DNA of 64,000 nucleotides from Candidatus Thiovulum stygium (GCA_021582295.1 CP091137.1:886001-950000); one strand, 5' to 3'; numbered from the stretch's first letter, positions 53,750 to 63,439 are shown. The notes: generated by a model from the letters alone, not told the origin. Numbers and translations: made by a program.

Positions 53750-54340
53750 CGATTTAATTTATAATTATGATTTTATAGAACTTGACTAAAGCCCTTTACT
53801 CCGATTTTCATTATAAAAATCATCTTCGCTAATGGCTTCGCTTTCATTACAGTTAAAAGTTTTATGTCTTATGACTTACTATTTCATCGACCGTTAAGTC
53901 TCCATATCTGTAACTTTCTTCGTTCCGATATTTTTATCTTTACATATTTTGTTAGGTGTTTCCCATCAGCCTACAATCTGGATAGTGCCTGTAACACTAT
54001 AAGGTATTTCATAATAAATATTTTTACTTTACCTCGATTGTCCTTTATTTAAAGTATAAACCTTTCGATTTATTACGAATTTTAGACTGTTGAATTCGGA
54101 AATTTGTCCGTTACTTTTAGTAACATACTCACCATAAAAATTTTATAGAGCCCCGATCTATATGTTAGTCGCTACCCTCGTAGTCGCATTTCCTTTGTAT
54201 TTCTACATTTAGGCTAACACCACAACCGACTTTACCGAGCTTTAAACGATTCGAATTTAACGATTCTTGTCGCTTATCGGAGTATCAGGCTTACCGTTTC
54301 GAGTCGTTACTCTCTCATTCCAGTAATCAAAATATCAGTT
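53750..54340 (-). mobile_element. Group II intron RNA region upstream of the RT (5' domains), remnant
   Basis: Between the RT start and about 54340 lie some 590 bases without open frames but with unusually high GC and dense pairing (for example GGTTGTGGTGTTAGCC, GGACAATCGAGG and GGGGCTCTATAA on the minus strand). This fits intron domain I-III. I could not find a clear GTGYG 5' end nor the conserved domain V hairpin at the other end near 52600, so both boundaries are approximate and the 3' end seems deleted. Confidence 0.55.
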
Positions 54341-54389
54341 AATTATATAATAGATTTAAAATTAATAAATAAATAGAACTGTTTTTTAT

Positions 54390-54414
54390 TTTTCCCGTGT
54401 TTAATACGGGAAAA
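54390..54414. terminator. Hairpin TTTTCCCGT...ACGGGAAAA
   Basis: Nine-base perfect stem with a 7-base loop and T/A-rich flanks, working in either direction. Confidence 0.65.
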
Positions 54415-54470
54415 CATAATTTAAATTATAGATTTAATTTTCTATAGTGTAAAAAATTAAGTTGAAATTT

Positions 54471-54536
54471 TTAATGATGTCCGCTATCTTGTTTATGCGA
54501 ATCATCAGTTTCGCCGTGTCGTTTTGTCATTGTCAT
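54471..54536 (-). CDS. Very short His-rich reading frame, doubtful
   Basis: 21 codons, MTMTKRHGETDDSHKQDSGHH, overlapping by ATGA the end of another 21-codon frame at 54533-54598 (MICHLNLSRYYNATEKQLEIL). Neither has a convincing Shine-Dalgarno and no family is recognised. They may be the tail of a decayed gene after the pseudopilin operon. Confidence 0.25.
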   Translation of the reverse strand: MTMTKRHGETDDSHKQDSGHH

Positions 54537-54613
54537 AAGATTTCAAGCTGTTTTTCAGTTGCATTATAATAACGAGATAAATTTAAATGACAAATCATAA
54601 TTTAATTTATATT

Positions 54614-55189
54614 TTATAAAGTTTTAGGATTTAAAGATCGATTAAGAAGTTTTTCTTTAGCATCTTCAAGAGAATTAAATAATTCTGGTTTAGAAAAATA
54701 TGGAGAATATAAATAATATTTACTAGTTTTTTCAATTTTTATAATATAAGAACTATTTGCTCCATTTTTATAAATATCGAATTCTAAACAGACAGGTTCA
54801 ACTTTATTTTTTTCTCGATAACTTAAAAATTTGAATTCTTTCATTTCGCCATAAATATCAAATCTATAAAAAATCAGATCTTTTAAAGGAATATCTATTT
54901 TATTAGTTATTTCTATATTTTCATCATTTTTTAAAAGCATATATTTATCACAGTCTGAACCATAAATTTTAAAATGAATTGGAGGAGAGCCAATTTCTCG
55001 AAGAATGTCAGGTAAATTATCTAATTTTAAGGGAATATTTAATTTTGTTGTAATTATTGAACCACCAACAAAAGAATAAATGATACCAACTATAACTAAA
55101 ACTAAAAGAAGTTCTACAAGTGTAAAACCTCGTTTATAAATTTTAGTTAGACTGTTTTTATTATCGTTATTTTTGAAAACAACCAGCAT
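54614..55189 (-). CDS. Type II secretion/type IV pilus-like minor pseudopilin
   Basis: Start chosen at ATG 55189 (MLVVFKNNDNKNSLTKIYKRGFTLVELLLVLVIVGIIYSFV); 191 residues. KRGFTLVELL is a prepilin peptidase site followed by the hydrophobic assembly helix. The rest is a small polar domain with two cysteines (GSDCDKY, PVCLEFD). It overlaps the end of gspG by 23 bases, so it is a second pseudopilin in that operon. Which minor subunit (H, I or other) cannot be told. Confidence 0.75.
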   Translation of the reverse strand: MLVVFKNNDNKNSLTKIYKRGFTLVELLLVLVIVGIIYSFVGGSIITTKLNIPLKLDNLPDILREIGSPPIHFKIYGSDCDKYMLLKNDENIEITNKIDIPLKDLIFYRFDIYGEMKEFKFLSYREKNKVEPVCLEFDIYKNGANSSYIIKIEKTSKYYLYSPYFSKPELFNSLEDAKEKLLNRSLNPKTL

Positions 55190-55664
55190 ATGTGATATCT
55201 TTACCGTCTTTTTCACCGCCCTCTTTTGCATCAGCACCAAGTGAAATTAGACTAAAATCACCTTCATTATTAGTATATATATATTTTCCACCCCAAGGAT
55301 CTCGTGGCATTCTACCTTCATCGAGAAAACCATTTGCTGGATAACTTGTATATTTTTCTGGATCTGGATTTGTAGAAAGTGCTTCAAGTCCTTCTTCTGT
55401 TGTAGGATAAAGTCCATTATATAATTTAAATGTTTTTAATGATTCAGATATACTTTTCATCTGAATACAAACTAGTTTTTTCTTTGCTTCATCACCTTGA
55501 CCGATGAGGTTGGGTAAAACAAAAGATGCTAATAAACCTAAAATTATAATAACGATCATAATCTCAATTAATGAGAAACCTCGTCGTATTATCGAATATG
55601 TTTCTATACTCTTATATTTTTTAATAACCTCATCGATATTAAAGTCATTTTTTATTTCATTCAT
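55167..55664 (-). CDS. gspG: Type II secretion major pseudopilin GspG
   Basis: Start chosen at ATG 55664, nine bases after GGAG; 165 residues. IRRGFSLIEIMIVIIILGLLASFVLPNLIG is the prepilin cleavage site and helix after an unusually long, about 30-residue leader. The body has the GspG signature YNGLYPTTEEGLEAL, GRMPRDPWGGKYIYTNNEGDFSLISLGADAKEGGE (calcium-binding loop). Forms the periplasmic pseudopilus of a type II secretion system whose other genes are not in the window. Confidence 0.9.
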   Translation of the reverse strand: MNEIKNDFNIDEVIKKYKSIETYSIIRRGFSLIEIMIVIIILGLLASFVLPNLIGQGDEAKKKLVCIQMKSISESLKTFKLYNGLYPTTEEGLEALSTNPDPEKYTSYPANGFLDEGRMPRDPWGGKYIYTNNEGDFSLISLGADAKEGGEKDGKDITYAGCFQK

Positions 55665-55686
55665 TAAATAAAACTCCATTTATTTT

Positions 55687-56733
55687 TTAATCTATCATTT
55701 CATCATTATCAGCAAGTTGAATTTTTCCAGTATCAACAAGCTTTTGAACAACATCAACGATTTTTCTTTGCATTCCTTCAACATCTTTAACTTTAACAGC
55801 TCCAACAAAACCTAACTCTTCTTCAAAAGCAGCTCGAGCTCGAGTTGACATATTTGAAAGAATTTTTTCTCGTAAGCCATCAGTTCCACCTTTTAGCGCA
55901 ATCATTAATTCTTGTTGATTTACCTCTTTGAGAATTTCACGAACAGCAAAATTATCAAGAGTTTCGATATCATCAAAAGTAAACATCATTTCTTTAATAG
56001 AAGCTGCGAGTTCTTCATCTTTTTGTTCAATTTGAGCAAGTGTAGATTTTGAAGTTTTTGTTCCAAGTCTATTAAATATATCAGCAACTGCTCGAGGTCC
56101 TCCAACTTCAACTTTATAAGAGGCAAGAGATTCAAGTTTGCTTTCAAGAACAGTTGAAACTCGTCGAATAATTGAAGGTGAAATATCTCCGAGATTTGCC
56201 ATTCTCATAGAAACTTCAGACATTAAATCATCTGGAAACAGTGAAAGAGTTTCAGCAGCTGCAGCAGGTTCCATATGAGCTAAAATTAAAGCTATCGTTT
56301 GTGGATGTTCATTAACTATAAAATCAGCCAACTGTTGAGACTTAATTTTAGTAATATAACTAAAGTTTTGATTTCCATTGATAGTTTTAGCTAATTGATC
56401 CATAATTACTTTTGCTTGATCAGGACCAAGAGTTTTATGTAAAAGTTCACTTGCATATTCTAAACCACCATTATTAATATATTGATTAGATTTAAAGATA
56501 GTTAAAAATTCATGTAAAACTCCAGTCGCAATACTTTTTTCAACAGATTTTGATTGAGCTATATATTTTGATATGTCAGTTATAGCATCAACTTTTAGAT
56601 TTGAAAAAACACTTGCAGTTAAATCATCTTTTAATTGCAGAAGCATAATTGCCACCTTTTCAGGCATTGGCATATTATTTATTCGTTCTTTGATAATATC
56701 ACTTATTTGTTCATTATCTTGCAATGAAGCCAT
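55687..56733 (-). CDS. fliG: Flagellar motor switch protein FliG
   Basis: 348 residues. FliG couples the MS ring and C-ring to the stator. Visible are the middle domain with the EHPQTIALILAHM motif (NEHPQTIALILAHMEPAAAAETL) and the C-terminal domain with the charged torque helix (FDDIETLDNFAVREILKEVNQQELMIALKG, SNMSTRARAAFEEELGFVGAVKVKDVEGMQ). AAAAGGAG precedes the ATG. Confidence 0.96.
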   Translation of the reverse strand: MASLQDNEQISDIIKERINNMPMPEKVAIMLLQLKDDLTASVFSNLKVDAITDISKYIAQSKSVEKSIATGVLHEFLTIFKSNQYINNGGLEYASELLHKTLGPDQAKVIMDQLAKTINGNQNFSYITKIKSQQLADFIVNEHPQTIALILAHMEPAAAAETLSLFPDDLMSEVSMRMANLGDISPSIIRRVSTVLESKLESLASYKVEVGGPRAVADIFNRLGTKTSKSTLAQIEQKDEELAASIKEMMFTFDDIETLDNFAVREILKEVNQQELMIALKGGTDGLREKILSNMSTRARAAFEEELGFVGAVKVKDVEGMQRKIVDVVQKLVDTGKIQLADNDEMID

Positions 56734-56803
56734 TTTTTCTCCTTTTAATTTTTCTCGAATAATAATTTTTTTATATTATTCGAGATAACTTATAAAAATT
56801 TAA

Positions 56804-57130
56804 CTATTCACCTTTAATAACAGTTGTGAATTTGCCATAAAAAGGATAAACGATACTTTCATATTCGATAGATCTAACTTTTGTAATTCCACTATCTCTT
56901 TGAGCCTCTTCAACTGTGCAATCGCCAAGAGCAACAAGTCCAGCATAAGATTGACAAATCGAAGAGCCTTCTTTAATAGGTTGAACAGAATCATTTACGA
57001 TTCCACCTGTGCCAAAACCAGGATGTTTAACATCAGAATAAATAATTCCATTGACGGGAATATTTGGAACACAACCTGTAGTGAAAAAAGCAAAAGTTAT
57101 AAAAGCTGGTGCAACTATTTTTAATTTCAT
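56804..57130 (-). CDS. TRL-like family lipoprotein
   Basis: 108 residues. Lipoprotein signal FITFAFFTTGCVPN with the lipobox Cys19. The body GIIYSDVKHPGFGTG, GSSICQSYAGLVALGDCTVEEAQRDSGITKVRSIEYE matches the small TRL (TRL-like) family of unknown role. GGAGAAAAAT precedes the ATG. Confidence 0.85.
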   Translation of the reverse strand: MKLKIVAPAFITFAFFTTGCVPNIPVNGIIYSDVKHPGFGTGGIVNDSVQPIKEGSSICQSYAGLVALGDCTVEEAQRDSGITKVRSIEYESIVYPFYGKFTTVIKGE

Positions 57131-57157
57131 ATTTTTCTCCTTAAAATTATATTTAAA

Positions 57158-57865
57158 TTATATCAAATTTTTACTGCCAAAAGATGCAATAAGTGCCTCT
57201 AAATTTTCTTCATCGACAAGTTCATTATTTTTATCTCCTGCAATATGTTTTGCAGATGAGACTCGTTTTGCATCATCGATTGAACTACTAAATAGATGAT
57301 TCATATATAGTGCCAAAGATCGCATAACATTAATAACTCGTTCAATTTTTTGACGATGAATATCTTGATATTGCATTTTGTCCATAATTGCCATTATTTC
57401 ATCTTGAATATTTAAAATAGAATCAAGACCAGTATCAATTATTTCTAAAGAAGCATTATTTTTATCGATAGCATTTTTAAAAATTTCTATTCTTGGAAAA
57501 TTAGTAGCTAATTGTTCAAAAGTTTTGATATTAAATTTAAGTATCTTTTTTATACTTTTAAGATTATTTTCAAAATCACTCATAGTATTATTTATGCCAT
57601 CGATAGCATCTAAAATTTCAGAAGCTTTTCTTTCAGAATCTTTAGTAACATGATCTAATTGATCAACCATTCTACTATCATCATTTGGTGGTGGAGGATT
57701 TGGCGGAACTTTTTTATTTTTAGAATCATTGCTATTTGCATTTTGTTGAGAATTACTTGAAGAAGTAGATTTTGAAGTTTGTGAAGATGTTTTTGAACTC
57801 TCTTCAAGTTCAGCATCTAAATCTATATCTCCACTCATTAGAGCGGCTAATTCTGCATCAGTCAT
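57158..57865 (-). CDS. cheZ: CheZ-like chemotaxis phosphatase (epsilon type)
   Basis: 235 residues. The central helical region contains NIQDEIMAIMDKMQYQDIHRQKIERVINVM, with the conserved Gln-Asp pair of CheZ that dephosphorylates CheY-P. A Ser/Asn/Pro-rich linker occupies residues 18-65. The ends MTDAELAALMSGDID and NLEALIASFG resemble each other and the short docking helices of epsilonproteobacterial CheZ. It lies in a run of leftward genes that includes fliG. Confidence 0.75.
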   Translation of the reverse strand: MTDAELAALMSGDIDLDAELEESSKTSSQTSKSTSSSNSQQNANSNDSKNKKVPPNPPPPNDDSRMVDQLDHVTKDSERKASEILDAIDGINNTMSDFENNLKSIKKILKFNIKTFEQLATNFPRIEIFKNAIDKNNASLEIIDTGLDSILNIQDEIMAIMDKMQYQDIHRQKIERVINVMRSLALYMNHLFSSSIDDAKRVSSAKHIAGDKNNELVDEENLEALIASFGSKNLI

Positions 57866-57907
57866 ATTTTTTTTCCTTTTTATTCAAAAAAATAAAATTG
57901 AATCTTA

Positions 57908-60051
57908 TTATTCAATAATTGAATTTTGAATTTTTTCAGGTGTCCATTGATCAATTTTTCCAATTTCAATTGTTATTAAATCGATATTATCAACACCTTT
58001 TTTTCTCATTTCATCTATTAAATCTTCTATTTCTTGATCTAAACCAAAAAGTTTTAAATAATTTTCAACTCCTCGCTTTAAAATCACAGATACGATTACT
58101 AAATGATCACTATTTTCAGCCACTGTTTTATGTAAATCTGATAAATAAGCAATTTTAAAAATATTAGCTATTTTATTAAATCTAACTTTTATGAGATAAA
58201 ATTCAGATAATAAATTTGCAACCCCATCGACATCACCATGTGAAGCAATTTCTTGAGCTTTAAAAATAACTTCATTCCAATGTTTTTCGAGATTTTCAAC
58301 AATAGGATAATTTTTTAAATAAGGATATTTATCAACCATAGATAAAATTTCATTTATATCTTTCTTTTTAGAAATCGTAATAAATTGTTTATGAATTTCT
58401 ATTTCTGATAGACTATCATTAACTTCTTCGAGATAAACTCCAGAACTTCTTAAAAAATCTGCTCGTTCTTTTGCAACATCAAGAGTACCATTTTTGATTG
58501 CCAATTTCATTTGAATATAAGCTCCATCAATAATATTAATAACTTCATGATATTCGCTATTCGATTCTAAGAATCTATTTTTAGATACTAATTCTAAAAG
58601 TTGTCCAAATTTCTTAGTTCTTAAAAGATTCTGAAAAGCTAAATAACTATTTTTTTGTAAAAACAAATTTTTAATCGTATAGGCTTTATCTGTTACTCCA
58701 CTAAATTTAGCCAACATTTCACGAGCTTCAACTTCACCATTTTTTTCAAATAATTTAATTTTTGCTCGTCTAAAATAATCTTGCCAAATAGCATCTAATC
58801 GTTTATAAGCTTTTGTTTTTTCAAGTGAAGGATATTTTGCAATAGTATCATAAGCTAAATAATAATTTTCTTTTTCTATAAGTTTATTTAGAACTTCATA
58901 CTGTTTAAAATCTGCAATAATCGTATTTATAATCTCTTTTTTTCTGGAACAACTTTAAAAGGTTCTAATAAAAGATCTATTTTTAATAAATCGCCTCCAT
59001 CATTTTCAAGCATATCTTTACTAGTTTGAAGAGCTTTTTTCCAAACAAGTTCAAGAACTTCTGCCTCTTTTGTAAATTTCAAGAGATCATTTTGTAAAAT
59101 TAATCTATAAGCTTCTTGATATTTTTTAGCTTTAATATATTTATTTAAAACTTTTTGATCTTCACTTAAAGAATAAAAAGATATGATACCTTTGATATCA
59201 GAAACGATTAAATCGCCAGTTTCTTGAATAGTAACAATATTACTTATAGCATTATTTATATTTATATAATTAAAATTGACAATTTTATGATCAGTTAAAT
59301 TATATAAAATTACAGTTCCTTTAATAGTTGATAAAAATAGAAATCTTTCATCAGCAGAAATAGTCATTTTTGTGATAGTTGCATTATGTTCTATTATTAC
59401 TTTTATATTTTTGCCATCAGCTGTTCGCCATAAAATAACTTTATTTTCTTTATCAAGAGATATTAAATATTTATTAGATAAAAATAAAATAGCTCTGATA
59501 GGATTCTCATTTTTTATAGTTTGAACTAATTTCATAGTAGAAATGCTATATAGTTGAATTATTCCGTCATCACCTCCGAGTGCTACGATTTCACTAGTTG
59601 GATCAAATCTAGCTATATTAATAGGTTTTTCTCGTTTTGGAAATGAAAAAATATTGCTTCCAGTTTGAATATTCCATAAAAAAGCTCGACCATCTTGACT
59701 TGTTGAAACAAAATATTTATTAAAATTATCAGTAACAGAAGAGACGACATCGCCTTGATGATAGCCTTGACTTATTTTATATTTTAATTCTTTAGAAATT
59801 GTCGAATAGACATTAATTTCACTATTATCAGGAACACCATAAACGATAAATTCACCATTAGCTGAAAACGAGACTCTTCGATTCCAAATAGAATTTTCTA
59901 AATTTGTTTTCAAGCTATTTAATAATTTATGTTCTGAAAGAGAATATTCACGATAATTTCCACCATCGTCAATAGTAAGCAAAGTTTGATTACTACTTAA
60001 AGCCATCGAAACTATGCCTTTGCCTAGTTCTATTTTATTAGTAAGTGTCAT
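57908..60051 (-). CDS. WD40 beta-propeller protein with helical-repeat C-terminus, joined by a -1 shift
   Basis: From ATG 60051, residues 1-290 form WD40-type repeats (for example VSTSQDGRAFLWNIQTGS, ALGGDDGIIQLYS, LISLDKENKVILWRTADG), then helical repeats. Frame zero stops at 58927 after PEKKRL. At 58936-58943 the codons GAA AAA AAG form A_AAA_AAG, and a -1 shift continues EIINTIIADFKQYEVLNKLIEKENYYLAYDTIAKYPSLEK for about 337 more residues of the same helical type to 57908. The joined protein is about 710 residues. Either programmed slippage, a lost base or a sequencing error. Function unknown; the layout suggests a scaffold. Confidence 0.7.
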
Positions 60052-60114
60052 TTATTAGCCTCAATTTTAATTTTTATTTATATCCCAAATAATAAATATA
60101 AGAAATATTTAAAA

Positions 60115-61323
60115 TTATTCTAATATTTTAAAATTATAACCATTTGAGAGCAACCCAGTTTCAATCTCTTTTCGATGTTCGTCCCCTTTAATTTCGAGAT
60201 GAACAGAGACATTTGCATCACCGTAAGAAATTGAAGTTGCAGTGCGATCATAACCTATTTGAACAATGTTAGCTCTTAGTTCGTTAAAAATTTTAGTTAA
60301 TCCCATTAAAGCTCCATGTTTATCTATTAAAGTTACAATTAGTTTTAATTTTCTATTACTTTTTATAAGTCCTTTTTCAATTATTATCGAAAGCATATTA
60401 ACATCGATATTACCACCACTAACAAGAATAGCTATATTTTTAAATTTAGAAATATCTATTTTATTATATAAAATCGAAGCTACACCAACAGCACCAGCAC
60501 CTTCAACAACTATTTTGCTATTTTCGAGTAAATATAAAATTGCACCAGCGATTTCTTCATCATCAACGGCAATGACCTCATCAACATATTTTTTTAAATA
60601 TTCAAGTGTAATTTTAGAACCGTTTCGAACTGCAATACCATCAGCAATTGTTTTAACGGGTCGCGAAACAGTTTCACCGAGTTCAAAACTATCTTTTGTT
60701 GCAGTTGCTCCAGTTGAAACAATTCCAATAATTTTTACATGAGGCTTTAAATTTTTAATAGCAGTTGCGACACCACTAATTAGACCGCCACCACCAATAG
60801 GAACGATAACAGCATCAAAAGTAATTCCGCTATTTATAATTTCGATACCGATAGAGCCTTGACCAGCAATAACATCGTGATCTTCAAATGGATGAACAAA
60901 AATAGCTTCTCGCTCTTTTGAAAGATTAATAGCGAATTTGTAAGCATCATCATAAATTGCACCATGTAAAATAACTTCAGAACCGTAACTTTTGACACCA
61001 TTAATTTTAGTTAAAGGTGTATTTTCAGGCATAACAATAGTTGTAGGAATAGAATAATATTCTCCTGCAAAAGCGACACCTTGAGCATGATTTCCAGCAC
61101 TTGCTGCGACAACACCTCGTTTTCGTTCAACTTCACTAAGATTAGATATTTTATTAAAAGCTCCTCGTAATTTAAAAGAGCCTGTATTTTGTAGATTTTC
61201 TTTTTTTAAATATATTCCGACACCAGTTCGATTTGACAATTTGCTATCAAGTGATAACGGTGTTTCAGCTATCACTTTTGATAAATTTTCTCGAGCAAGG
61301 CAGATATCTTGAATAGTTATCAA
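60115..61323 (-). CDS. ilvA: Threonine ammonia-lyase (threonine dehydratase)
   Basis: 402 residues. PLP enzyme making 2-oxobutanoate from threonine, the first step to isoleucine; ilvD lies 11 kb away. The PLP lysine is Lys51 in NTGSFKLRGAFNK; AASAGNHAQGVA, GGGGLISG and the Ser-rich region follow. The C-terminal 75 residues are one ACT-like domain (KLIVTLIDKHGALMGLTKIFNELRANIVQI), as in short-form enzymes. Start TTG/ATG region: ATG reading MITIQDICLARENL is used. Confidence 0.93.
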   Translation of the reverse strand: MITIQDICLARENLSKVIAETPLSLDSKLSNRTGVGIYLKKENLQNTGSFKLRGAFNKISNLSEVERKRGVVAASAGNHAQGVAFAGEYYSIPTTIVMPENTPLTKINGVKSYGSEVILHGAIYDDAYKFAINLSKEREAIFVHPFEDHDVIAGQGSIGIEIINSGITFDAVIVPIGGGGLISGVATAIKNLKPHVKIIGIVSTGATATKDSFELGETVSRPVKTIADGIAVRNGSKITLEYLKKYVDEVIAVDDEEIAGAILYLLENSKIVVEGAGAVGVASILYNKIDISKFKNIAILVSGGNIDVNMLSIIIEKGLIKSNRKLKLIVTLIDKHGALMGLTKIFNELRANIVQIGYDRTATSISYGDANVSVHLEIKGDEHRKEIETGLLSNGYNFKILE

Positions 61324-61344
61324 TTAATATAATACCGAATTAAA

Positions 61345-61776
61345 TTATAAGTTTTTATGTTCGACCATTGTGCATAAATTTTGAACAAATTTCAAACCGT
61401 TTGCGACGGCTTTTTCACCTGCTTCATTATTTACGATACCTTTTTGAGCCCAAACAGTTTTGATATCAGTTCGTTTAATAGATTGATCAACAATTTCCAT
61501 AACCATAGATGCTTTTCTGAAAATATCAACGAGATCGATTTGATGAGGTATATCTAAAAGAGAACGATAAACTTTTTCGCCTAAAATAATATCTTCTTTT
61601 GGATAGATAGGATAAATTTTATATCCAACAGTTTGAAGATATTTAGCGACTCTGTGGCTATCTTTTGTTTCGTCAGGTGAAAGACCAACAATAGCGATAC
61701 TTGTTGTATTTTTAAGAATCTCTCTGATTTCATCTTTTGTGCTATTTATCGTAGGAAATTCGCATTCGATATCCAT
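61345..61776 (-). CDS. CoA-binding domain protein (YccU family)
   Basis: 143 residues. TTSIAIVGLSPDETKDSHRVAKYLQTVGYKIYPIYP and VYRSLLDIPHQIDLVDIFRKASMV match the YccU-type CoA-binding Rossmann proteins; IKTVWAQKGIVNNEAGEKAVANGLKFVQNLCTMVEH completes the family pattern. It lies 21 bases upstream of ilvA on the same strand. Its ligand and role are not established. Confidence 0.9.
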   Translation of the reverse strand: MDIECEFPTINSTKDEIREILKNTTSIAIVGLSPDETKDSHRVAKYLQTVGYKIYPIYPKEDIILGEKVYRSLLDIPHQIDLVDIFRKASMVMEIVDQSIKRTDIKTVWAQKGIVNNEAGEKAVANGLKFVQNLCTMVEHKNL

Positions 61777-61921
61777 AATTTTAAAACCTTTAATTTTATA
61801 TTTCTCAATATTTTATCAAAAGCTTGAAATTAAAAATTTATAAAGATTCCGTTAAAATTCAGCTGTGAAATTATTTGAATAAACTTTAAAATGATCTAAA
61901 TTTTATTTAAAAATTTTCAAA

Positions 61922-62535
61922 AGCTAAAAAATAAAAAATTAGATATATTTTTAGGCTAAAAAATAATTTAATTTTTCCTCAACTATTCCAATATTTATAT
62001 AGGGCGTTGCCTCCCCATACTGTGAAAAATCGATCTGACCACTTTTTTAATATAAGCCTAGTTGATCCGAGACTTTTTGCAAAAGTGTATTTAAATACAC
62101 AAAAAGTGTATTCTTGCTCTAATGTAATTTATTTTCTTAAGTTTAGCCATTTTTTAGCCAATTTTTCGACTCAAAAAAACTAGAAAAATATAAACGAAAA
62201 GGTCGTAAGTGGTGGTTTTTGGAGTATGACTATCTTTAAATTTATATTTAAGTTTTGAAAATTTCTTTAAAAATTGGACAAGTTTAGTTAAAAGTATAAA
62301 TTAAATAATATAGTTGAGAGTTGCAAGAATATTTTTACAAAAATTCCAAAGCGGTTCAAAATCAATAAAATATTTAAAAACCTCATCAGCAAATTTTGAA
62401 AAATCAAGCCTATTTATTAATTTATAAAATTATATCAAGTCTTTTTATTTAATGGCAAAAATGGCAAAAATAGGAAATTTAGCTTTTGAGTTGAGAAATT
62501 AATTTTTTTAAAAATTTAAATTCCCACATGGCTGT
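61922..62535. repeat. Long inverted repeat, right arm (cassette tail element)
   Basis: Reverse complement of 37936-38562 with scattered differences; it follows the K15 stop as the left arm follows K11. The hairpin reads GGGCGTTGCCTCCCC here, with one altered base in the stem compared with the left copy. The 23 kb between the arms carries the transporter, mutS7, K12-K14, ilvD, apt, gspG, fliG, cheZ and ilvA. Bases 61777-61921 hold no gene. Confidence 0.85.
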
Positions 62536-62548
62536 AAAGTGCTTTTTT

Positions 62549-63439
62549 TTAAATTAAATTCAAAAGTTCAGCAAAAGAACTTTCAAAATAGTGTGGCTGA
62601 GTTTGAAGTTCATTATTTGGATTTATTAAATTTTTGCCAAATTTTAAACCTTTTTCAGTTAAGCTTTTAAATTCTCGAATAGTTTCATATTTATTATTTT
62701 CTTCGATATTATTAAATTCTATTTCTAGTAACATTTGAGAAGTTTCTTTTTTTTGTCGAGATTTGCGAGTTTTAATTTCTAAGATTCCAATTTCGAGAAG
62801 CTTTTGATTTACTTTTTTAGCTGAAAGCTTTGAACCAAACTTTTTTAACAAATGAGTTAAAGAATAAGTATGTTGCTCATCTGAATATTTTGGCAAGAAA
62901 TCAGTTTTAATTTCAAGCTCTCGATAAATTGTTTCAGTCATTAGGAGTTTTGAAGCTTCACTAACTTTTAAAACTCGAATAGCTGTTTCTAAACCCAAAA
63001 GGGTTTTTTGAACATCGAGTAATTTTTCACTTGAAAACGATGAGGTATCGAAAATTGGAGTTTGTTGTTTTTGAGTTGAGCTGTTTTTTAAAAGTTCTTC
63101 AATTTGAATGTCGCACCAAACCGCAAAATCTGGAGAAAGCCATCGAGCAAAAGCAATAATAAGCTTTTTATGTATCCAAGTTCCTTGAGCTGTTTTGTTA
63201 TTTCCACCCTTGAGAACTACGATTAAATCGCCGATGGGCATATTTGCCCATCGACCAACTGCTTCAATATATGATTGAGTTTCTTTTGTTCTCAACCAAT
63301 CTTTTGGCACTTTACCAAATAATTTAGCTGTTTCCGAAGCATTAATATATATATTTTGATCATTAAAAAATGAGAAATCAATCGTTAGATTATTATAATC
63401 TCGAGTTATTATTTCCAAAGTATTCCTTTTAAGATTCAT
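62549..63439 (-). CDS. Cassette K15: KilA-N protein with type A C-terminal domain
   Basis: 296 residues, intact. KilA-N: IYINASETAKLFGKVPKDWLRT, GTWIHKKLIIAFARWLSPDFAVWCD; type A domain to FAELLNLI. It is the reference intact KilA-N/type A copy and shows the eight-base A-run (CGACAAAAAAAAGAAAC) that is one base short in K5. Confidence 0.87.
   Translation of the reverse strand: MNLKRNTLEIITRDYNNLTIDFSFFNDQNIYINASETAKLFGKVPKDWLRTKETQSYIEAVGRWANMPIGDLIVVLKGGNNKTAQGTWIHKKLIIAFARWLSPDFAVWCDIQIEELLKNSSTQKQQTPIFDTSSFSSEKLLDVQKTLLGLETAIRVLKVSEASKLLMTETIYRELEIKTDFLPKYSDEQHTYSLTHLLKKFGSKLSAKKVNQKLLEIGILEIKTRKSRQKKETSQMLLEIEFNNIEENNKYETIREFKSLTEKGLKFGKNLINPNNELQTQPHYFESSFAELLNLI

Noticed and set aside
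52600-54340. Retron or diversity-generating retroelement
   Set aside because: RT blocks ([20 protein letters not shown]) and the long structured upstream region fit a group II intron; no template/variable repeat pair or msr/msd hairpin seen.
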